A model generated the notes under the pieces. That model worked only from the letters and a program-made list of their open reading frames with translations. It ran no database searches and was not told the origin of the DNA. From contig JABUMY010000004.1 in the NCBI GenBank assembly GCA_013327885.1, positions 1 through 64,000 of the forward strand: 64,000 nt of DNA, in the 5' to 3' direction. The stretch comes from Flavisolibacter longurius. GTDB taxonomy: Bacteria; Bacteroidota; Bacteroidia; Chitinophagales; Chitinophagaceae. Made by a program: the position numbers and the translations under genes. This document shows positions 59,430 to 64,000 of this stretch, in pieces; the first letter of the stretch is position 1, and each line of letters begins with the position of its first letter.

Positions 59430-59445
59430 TTGTAATATACCGCTC

Positions 59446-60051
59446 TTATACCGCTGTTTTTTCCGAAAGCATGTTGGTTTGCTTGGCCAGTGTCTCGTTG
59501 CTGGTCACCAGCAAATTGTTTACGCCGCGTACAACCTTGTGCAGGTTGCCCGACTGGAACTCGGCAATGCTAAGAAAGATGGTTTGAGCACCGGGGAAAT
59601 CAAGGGCAATGGCCTGGGGGTGCATAAAGTCCAGTTCTTTCGTTTCCCTTGGCGTTTCCACCCAGGGTCGCGACCAGTAAATAATTACATCCTGCACCGG
59701 CTGTTCAATAACCTGCATCCACGGCGTTTCTTCCGAAACATCCCAGGTGCGTTGTCCGGCCAGGGAAGGTGCATTTTCCTGAAGAATACGAATGGACAAG
59801 CCATAGGTATTGTATTCCTCATCCGCCAGGATCTCAAAATTTTTCCAGCTTATTTCCATGCTTTTCCCGTTGGTAAAATGGAGGCTTACGGAAAAATCTA
59901 CCGTATGGATCTGGGAATTTTCGGTTGTATAGCATCGCTGCGGGTGAGCCGGGTAATAGTCTACTTCTGTATAGGTTATGTTCTGCACAGTCCAGCCAAT
60001 AACCTGGCGGCTTTCCTCAATAGAATGGTTGTTCACTGCCGTTTGTTGCAT
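59446..60051 (-). CDS. Hypothetical cytoplasmic protein
   Basis: 201 residues, no signal peptide or membrane segment. It is rich in beta-forming and aromatic residues: 'IGWTVQNITYTEVDYYP', 'FSVSLHFTNGKSMEISWKNFE', 'YNTYGLSIRIL', 'DVIIYWSRPWVETP'. The pattern resembles small beta-sandwich proteins encoded near polymorphic toxin or contact systems, but no such system is seen here and I recognise no family. Composition is in line with neighbouring genes. A long hairpin follows the stop. Confidence 0.6.
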   Translation of the reverse strand: MQQTAVNNHSIEESRQVIGWTVQNITYTEVDYYPAHPQRCYTTENSQIHTVDFSVSLHFTNGKSMEISWKNFEILADEEYNTYGLSIRILQENAPSLAGQRTWDVSEETPWMQVIEQPVQDVIIYWSRPWVETPRETKELDFMHPQAIALDFPGAQTIFLSIAEFQSGNLHKVVRGVNNLLVTSNETLAKQTNMLSEKTAV

Positions 60052-60473
60052 AAGAGTAAGATCTGTTTTACTGATTTCAAAAAATCTGCAAGCAAATCAG
60101 TCTGCTGGTTGCCTGAAAAAACATACCGGCTGTTAGGGTACGGTCCGTCCAGAATGGTTTATCGGTAGGAGATTGGATGGTTAATGGTTAGGCGAATAGG
60201 CCTGCAAGATAACAGTTCGGGCCTACAATTGTACCCGGGGCGCCACAGAAACTTTTGAAATTAACGGTTGTGCATAAGGAAAAAGTCTTATCAGTTCAAT
60301 TCCAAGTACCGGCAGTAAAGCGAAAAATGACCGGGTTCTCCCATCACAGTAAAATCATTTTTTATGCGAAAAAATTCGGCAGAAATTAACACGGCACCAC
60401 CCTGATTCCTTCGCACATACCATTTGCAGAAAAAGGGCCGACGTACCGGTTCAATTGTCATTGCCGGGAAAAC
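60052..60473. other. Intergenic region without a supported feature
   Basis: 422 bases between two reverse-strand genes. A 6-bp TAGGCC/GGCCTA inverted repeat near 60200-60230 is the only structure noticed. It presumably carries the promoter of the gene at 60051. Confidence 0.4.
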
Positions 60474-61127
60474 TTAGGTAGCCGGCAGCAATTGTTTGGT
60501 AAAACCAAGGGCCACCAGTTCTTCATAGGCCTGCCAAACAGCGTCCGGTATTTCCTGGTAGGTTTGAAATCCTTTTGCGGGGTAAAGCTTGATCCGCTGC
60601 AGGTCGCCTACCATAATGTTGATGACCTGCTCCAGCGGGATAGACGGTGTGGGGTAATCTTCAAAAGGGATTTGCGGCGAGGTGACGACAAAGTTTTTTT
60701 TGGGCCAGGCTTTTTCAAACGTGGCCAGGCTTCGGCGCTCCATGTAGGGTTTTTGCACCACGATAAACGTTTGCGGATCGATACCTTTCTGCTGCAGCAA
60801 CTCCCGAACAAAATGGATGTTCTCGCCGGTGTTGGTAGAGCGGTTCTCTACCAGGATGGCTTCTTTGGGCACACCCCGTTCCATGGCAATGGAAGCAAAA
60901 AGGTCTGCCTCGGTTTGGGTCCACATGTTTTCGGTAAGGCGTCCCAGTCCGCCGGAAAAGATCAGCAGCGGTGCCCAGCCTTCGTGGTAAAGGTCGGCCG
61001 CCCGTTCGGCCACACGGGTATCATGACTGCCCAGCGTAAGGATCGCATCTGATTTGACAAGCTTGTGGTTCACATGGTGGTAGTCCCAAATGATTTTGGC
61101 AAGGGAAAGAACGTGGGTGTTCTGCAT
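60474..61127 (-). CDS. YdcF/DUF218 family protein
   Basis: 217 residues from the ATG at 61127. DUF218 fold: 'SDAILTLGSHDTRVAERAADL', 'PLLIFSGGLGRLTENMW', 'ILVENRSTNTGENIHFVREL' and 'FIVVQKPYMERRSLATFEKA', all read in parts. No signal peptide, as in E. coli YdcF, which binds S-adenosylmethionine; other DUF218 proteins act in envelope and cell-wall metabolism. A box TACATTCG just before the start codon (one base off TAnnTTTG) suggests a very short leader. Single gene. Confidence 0.85.
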   Translation of the reverse strand: MQNTHVLSLAKIIWDYHHVNHKLVKSDAILTLGSHDTRVAERAADLYHEGWAPLLIFSGGLGRLTENMWTQTEADLFASIAMERGVPKEAILVENRSTNTGENIHFVRELLQQKGIDPQTFIVVQKPYMERRSLATFEKAWPKKNFVVTSPQIPFEDYPTPSIPLEQVINIMVGDLQRIKLYPAKGFQTYQEIPDAVWQAYEELVALGFTKQLLPAT

Positions 61128-61208
61128 GCCCGAATGTAAGGGCAATTCTGCTTTTTCTGCAAAGCAAAAAACAGGGATTCTTTGCTCCGATCCTTTATAA
61201 TGCCGCTG

Positions 61209-61688
61209 TTACCCGGCTGCCATATTGGTCTTCAGGCTTTGCGCATACAAGTCTTGCGCTGGGCTTTCTGCAGGCTTTTCCTTGCAGATGGAGGCGTATT
61301 CGTGCAGGGCTTTGGTTTTTTGCAGTAGTGCCGATTTGTTGGAAGCGGCCAGGGCCGATAAAAAAGAAACCATCACTTCTTCAAAAGGCTTCCAGTTTGC
61401 GGTTCGGATGGAACTGTGGTTATCGCGGCTCATTTTCAGCTCCAGGAGCTGTAGCGAATCCTGCCCTTCTCGTTTAAAATAGGCCGTAAACAACCGGAAT
61501 CCATCAAAATAAAAATCAACAGCCGTGGGAAAATAAAACTGGAAACGGATGCGAGGTTGGGGGTGCAACGCTATCCACTGGTCAAATTCTTTTTTATTGA
61601 GAACAAAAAGTTCAAGGATCTCTTTTTCGGTTTTGGTAACCGGTAGCCGGGAAGAGGACGGCCGAAAAAAATGTTTCAGGTTCATCAT
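61209..61688 (-). CDS. Hypothetical protein
   Basis: 159 residues from the ATG at 61688; a TATATTTA box just upstream argues against the longer frame to 61784. N-terminal basic stretch 'MMNLKHFFRPSSSRLPVTK', then a helix-rich domain with 'LFVLNKKEFDQWIALHPQPR', a beta segment 'RFQFYFPTAVDFYFDGFRLF', and a C-terminal helical tail. Cytoplasmic by sequence. No family recognised and no neighbour that suggests a role. Confidence 0.6.
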   Translation of the reverse strand: MMNLKHFFRPSSSRLPVTKTEKEILELFVLNKKEFDQWIALHPQPRIRFQFYFPTAVDFYFDGFRLFTAYFKREGQDSLQLLELKMSRDNHSSIRTANWKPFEEVMVSFLSALAASNKSALLQKTKALHEYASICKEKPAESPAQDLYAQSLKTNMAAG

Positions 61689-61842
61689 TGCAGCGGATTT
61701 GGACTGAACTGTAAATATAATGGCAGGATCGGGATTGTCAAATAGGGAAACGGCCAATTCCCGGTCTCCTGCCGGTTTAACCATAGGCAGCCCAACGCAT
61801 CAAGCCTGTTTACGGTTGTGCTACAGGGATAGTGCGAAACGC

Positions 61843-64000
61843 TTAGGGAAGAATTTTATCCACGAAAACCGGTCGGCCCTCGGCGGTAAACCCCGCCACG
61901 GAAAGCCGGAACTTTTTTGTTTTGTCGTTGTTAAAGAACCGGATGCTTGTTTTGCCCTGCTCGGGTGGTACCAGTGCATGCCGGAAGAGGATCGTTCTGT
62001 CGTCACTTACGGACATGTCCTGCACCTGGCTGGGTGTTAGCGCCGTTGGTGCTGTAAATCGCTTGTAGCCCGTTAAGGTGTAATACGGAAGCGAAGGCGT
62101 GTTCCGGGCCGGGGCCATATCACCCCTGCGGGTGTAAATGGCAATGCCGCTGCCGCCACCTATCATGCCGCCGCTCTGGATCACTTTGATCAGCGCCACA
62201 TCGGCCGGGCTGACGCTTTGTATGGTTTCGTAGTCAACATTCACTTCGTCAAGGAAAACCGGTACGGGCTGGTTACGAATGAGGGGCACCGGTACATTGT
62301 CTACATAAGAAATGGTAAGGCTGGGCACCCGGCCTTGCAGCCATTCCAGCAGGTTGCTCGAAACCAGCGGTGCCGTTTCTTCGTCGTTTATAAAATCAAA
62401 CAACAAGGCACGCTGCGATTGAAACCTCCCTGTGCTTAGGCGCTTGTCCATGGCTTCGGTACGGGAAGCAGCGTTGGTAGAAACAACAACGGCTTCCAAC
62501 ATTTTTACTTTTTCGGCCCGTAAGAGTTGCTGCTGCCGCTCGGCCGCAGCCCGTTGCACCAGCAGGGGCAAGGTATCGGCGGGTTTGCGGTTCACAAGCG
62601 TGTAGCCATGCTGCGGCAAGGGTTGCCGCAGGGGGTGGTGTCGATTGGCCTGCCGAAACAGGATCGATACGTCGCCTTCGAGGAACTTGCGCCGGTCGGG
62701 CTGGTAATAAACCTGCAGCGTGTCGGTGAAAAAAAGATTCTCCAAAGCAAAGACACCTTCCTTGTTTGTTTGTACCTGCAAAAAGCTGAGCGTGGAATCG
62801 GGTGCTTTTACCAACAGGTTCATGTTGCGTAGGGGTTGTGTCTTGTTGCCTTTTACAACGGTTCCACTGAACGATAACAATTGTTCGGGTTGAAACGGCA
62901 GCGCCGGCTGCGCTGGCCGCAGCACCGTTGGCCATTGCACCGGTTTTTTTTCTTCGGTCAGCAGCAGGGCATGCAGCGCCGCCATTTTTGTTTCGTTTGG
63001 CTCCCGCAGGTACCAGTCTGCATCCTGCGCAGGCACCGAAAGATCGCCCAGGTAAATTGCGCTTAAAAAATCACTGGCCGGCAATACCGCCGCATCGGCA
63101 ACCTGTATGCTGTAAGTACCCCAGGTAGCCGTATCGGTGGCCAACTGCCAGTGGTTATAACCCCGATCCCTAACCGAAAATGTATCCAGTGAAACGGTCG
63201 GCTCATTTGCCTGCAACTGCGGTAAATGAATAAAGCAAAGCCGTTCGGCAACGGGCTGATCCCTCTCATTAAAAAGCGTTAGCTGAACAAGACCCGGCGG
63301 CAGGTTGTCAATAGCGATGGTTCCAGCCACGCCGCTGCCTTCTTTGGTGAAAGAAGAAACAAAAAACGGTTGGCGGTTGTAAGAGGCTACCAGCTTGTAC
63401 CCTTTGCCGCCGCTTGCCATGTTCTTGAACAGGAGGCTATACCGGAGCGTTGTGGCATAGCTTGTTACCTGCAGCAAAGCGCCGCTGTCTTTTACAGCCG
63501 GCAAACGAATCTCCTGCGTGTTGCCAACATCGTCTTTGATAATCAGCTTGTAGGTTTTACCCTCAAAAGCCAAGAACCGTACTTCCCCAATTTCATTGTT
63601 GTAAACGGTTAGCGGCGTTCGGGTCGTGTCGCCTTCTTCCACCAGGCTGCCGCTCCAGCTTTTGGGCAGGCTGCCATCGCTGAAAAGGCGTACGGCTACA
63701 TTGGCCACGGCACCGTCAAGCAACTGGTTGCTTTCAATAAACGCTTTGGCCTTCCATTTTACCGCCTTTGGCTGCAGGCCTTGGGTAGAATAGGGATTGT
63801 AAACAAGGAGAGGTTTTATCAGCGTGTGTTCGTCGCCGGCATTCAGCATCCACCGGGTATAAGCACGGACGTAGTAAACATCTTCTGCCAGGGAAGCCGG
63901 CAGGGTAAAGCCACCATCGCCGCTGCCCCTGTGCAGGTAAACAATCTGTGAATCAAGCCTGTTTTTAGCGCCATCATACAGTTCAACATACAAGTTGGTA
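61843..64000 (-). CDS. Large surface protein with TonB plug-like domain, N-terminus outside window
   Basis: About 719 residues are visible; the frame is open at the window edge, so the N-terminus is missing. The first part has alpha-2-macroglobulin MG-like beta domains ('VYLHRGSGDGGFTLPASLAED', 'YYVRAYTRWMLNAGDEH'), the middle has a carboxypeptidase-regulatory-like segment ('LSFSGTVVKGNKTQPLRNMNL'), and the end has a plug-like domain ('NLLEWLQGRVPSLTISYVDN', 'VIQSGGMIGGGSGIAIYTRRG') without a following beta barrel. Such proteins are common in Bacteroidota and are thought to work with TonB systems at the outer membrane. Function not established. Confidence 0.78.
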   Translation of the reverse strand, partial: TNLYVELYDGAKNRLDSQIVYLHRGSGDGGFTLPASLAEDVYYVRAYTRWMLNAGDEHTLIKPLLVYNPYSTQGLQPKAVKWKAKAFIESNQLLDGAVANVAVRLFSDGSLPKSWSGSLVEEGDTTRTPLTVYNNEIGEVRFLAFEGKTYKLIIKDDVGNTQEIRLPAVKDSGALLQVTSYATTLRYSLLFKNMASGGKGYKLVASYNRQPFFVSSFTKEGSGVAGTIAIDNLPPGLVQLTLFNERDQPVAERLCFIHLPQLQANEPTVSLDTFSVRDRGYNHWQLATDTATWGTYSIQVADAAVLPASDFLSAIYLGDLSVPAQDADWYLREPNETKMAALHALLLTEEKKPVQWPTVLRPAQPALPFQPEQLLSFSGTVVKGNKTQPLRNMNLLVKAPDSTLSFLQVQTNKEGVFALENLFFTDTLQVYYQPDRRKFLEGDVSILFRQANRHHPLRQPLPQHGYTLVNRKPADTLPLLVQRAAAERQQQLLRAEKVKMLEAVVVSTNAASRTEAMDKRLSTGRFQSQRALLFDFINDEETAPLVSSNLLEWLQGRVPSLTISYVDNVPVPLIRNQPVPVFLDEVNVDYETIQSVSPADVALIKVIQSGGMIGGGSGIAIYTRRGDMAPARNTPSLPYYTLTGYKRFTAPTALTPSQVQDMSVSDDRTILFRHALVPPEQGKTSIRFFNNDKTKKFRLSVAGFTAEGRPVFVDKILP

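Larger units (their letters stand above)
58972..59445. other. Intergenic region with two structured elements
   Basis: 474 bases. It contains an 80-base three-helix element at 59103-59187 and a 16-bp perfect hairpin at 59385-59429. No coding frame is supported on either strand. Confidence 0.6.

Overview
The window looks like chromosomal DNA of a Bacteroidota bacterium, most likely Chitinophagaceae or a close relative. The evidence is: SusC/SusD pairs and SusE/SusF-type lipoproteins, three proteins ending in type IX secretion (T9SS) sorting domains, a TonB receptor with a carboxypeptidase-regulatory N-domain, TAnnTTTG promoter boxes, and gene families typical of the phylum (2TM, DUF983, DUF2007, DUF4385, GxxExxY). 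No insertion sequence, prophage or CRISPR array was seen.

Layout. 1-16.8 kb is a glycan-utilisation region: the end of a T9SS-exported protein, a small secreted protein, a T9SS GH13 amylase-like enzyme, a NUDIX/winged-helix regulator, a susC-susD-susE-susF operon, then a GH53 endo-galactanase lipoprotein and an 842-residue clan GH-A enzyme. 16.9-21.8 kb has an acyl-CoA ligase, four tiny hydrophilic proteins, a phosphatase-fold protein and a single PAS domain. 21.9-27.8 kb is an overlapping reverse operon: hybrid histidine kinase, CheY-like regulator, membrane HEAT protein, family-2 glycosyltransferase. 28-34.4 kb holds small membrane and zinc-ribbon genes and a fused acyl-CoA mutase (IcmF). 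35-42.5 kb has a TonB receptor, 2TM and TPR-like genes, a membrane-paralogue/winged-helix trio, and an ABC-2 exporter with a LolA-like protein. 42.6-49.5 kb is a partial phenylacetate degradation cluster (paaZ, enoyl-CoA hydratase, paaD, paaG, paaI, paaY) interrupted by a GxxExxY gene between inverted repeats. 49.6-58 kb has a T9SS protein, an oligopeptide-type permease, a reverse operon of Lrp/AsnC regulator-flippase-chain length protein-O-antigen polymerase, a tRNA-like RNA gene and an acyltransferase. The rest holds poorly known genes and the end of a large plug-domain protein that runs off the window.

Three signals stand out. (1) At 56627-56797 there is a tRNA-like RNA with acceptor, D, anticodon-like and T arms in proper register, but a variable region of about 99 nt containing an 11-bp helix. 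It has an upstream promoter and a downstream terminator. (2) Degenerate short-unit intergenic repeats, in several families that recur at unrelated loci and in both orientations, begin directly at stop codons and often fold into long hairpins. (3) A GC-rich palindromic repeat occurs between genes and also inside reading frames (icmF and paaZ), where it encodes extra linker residues.
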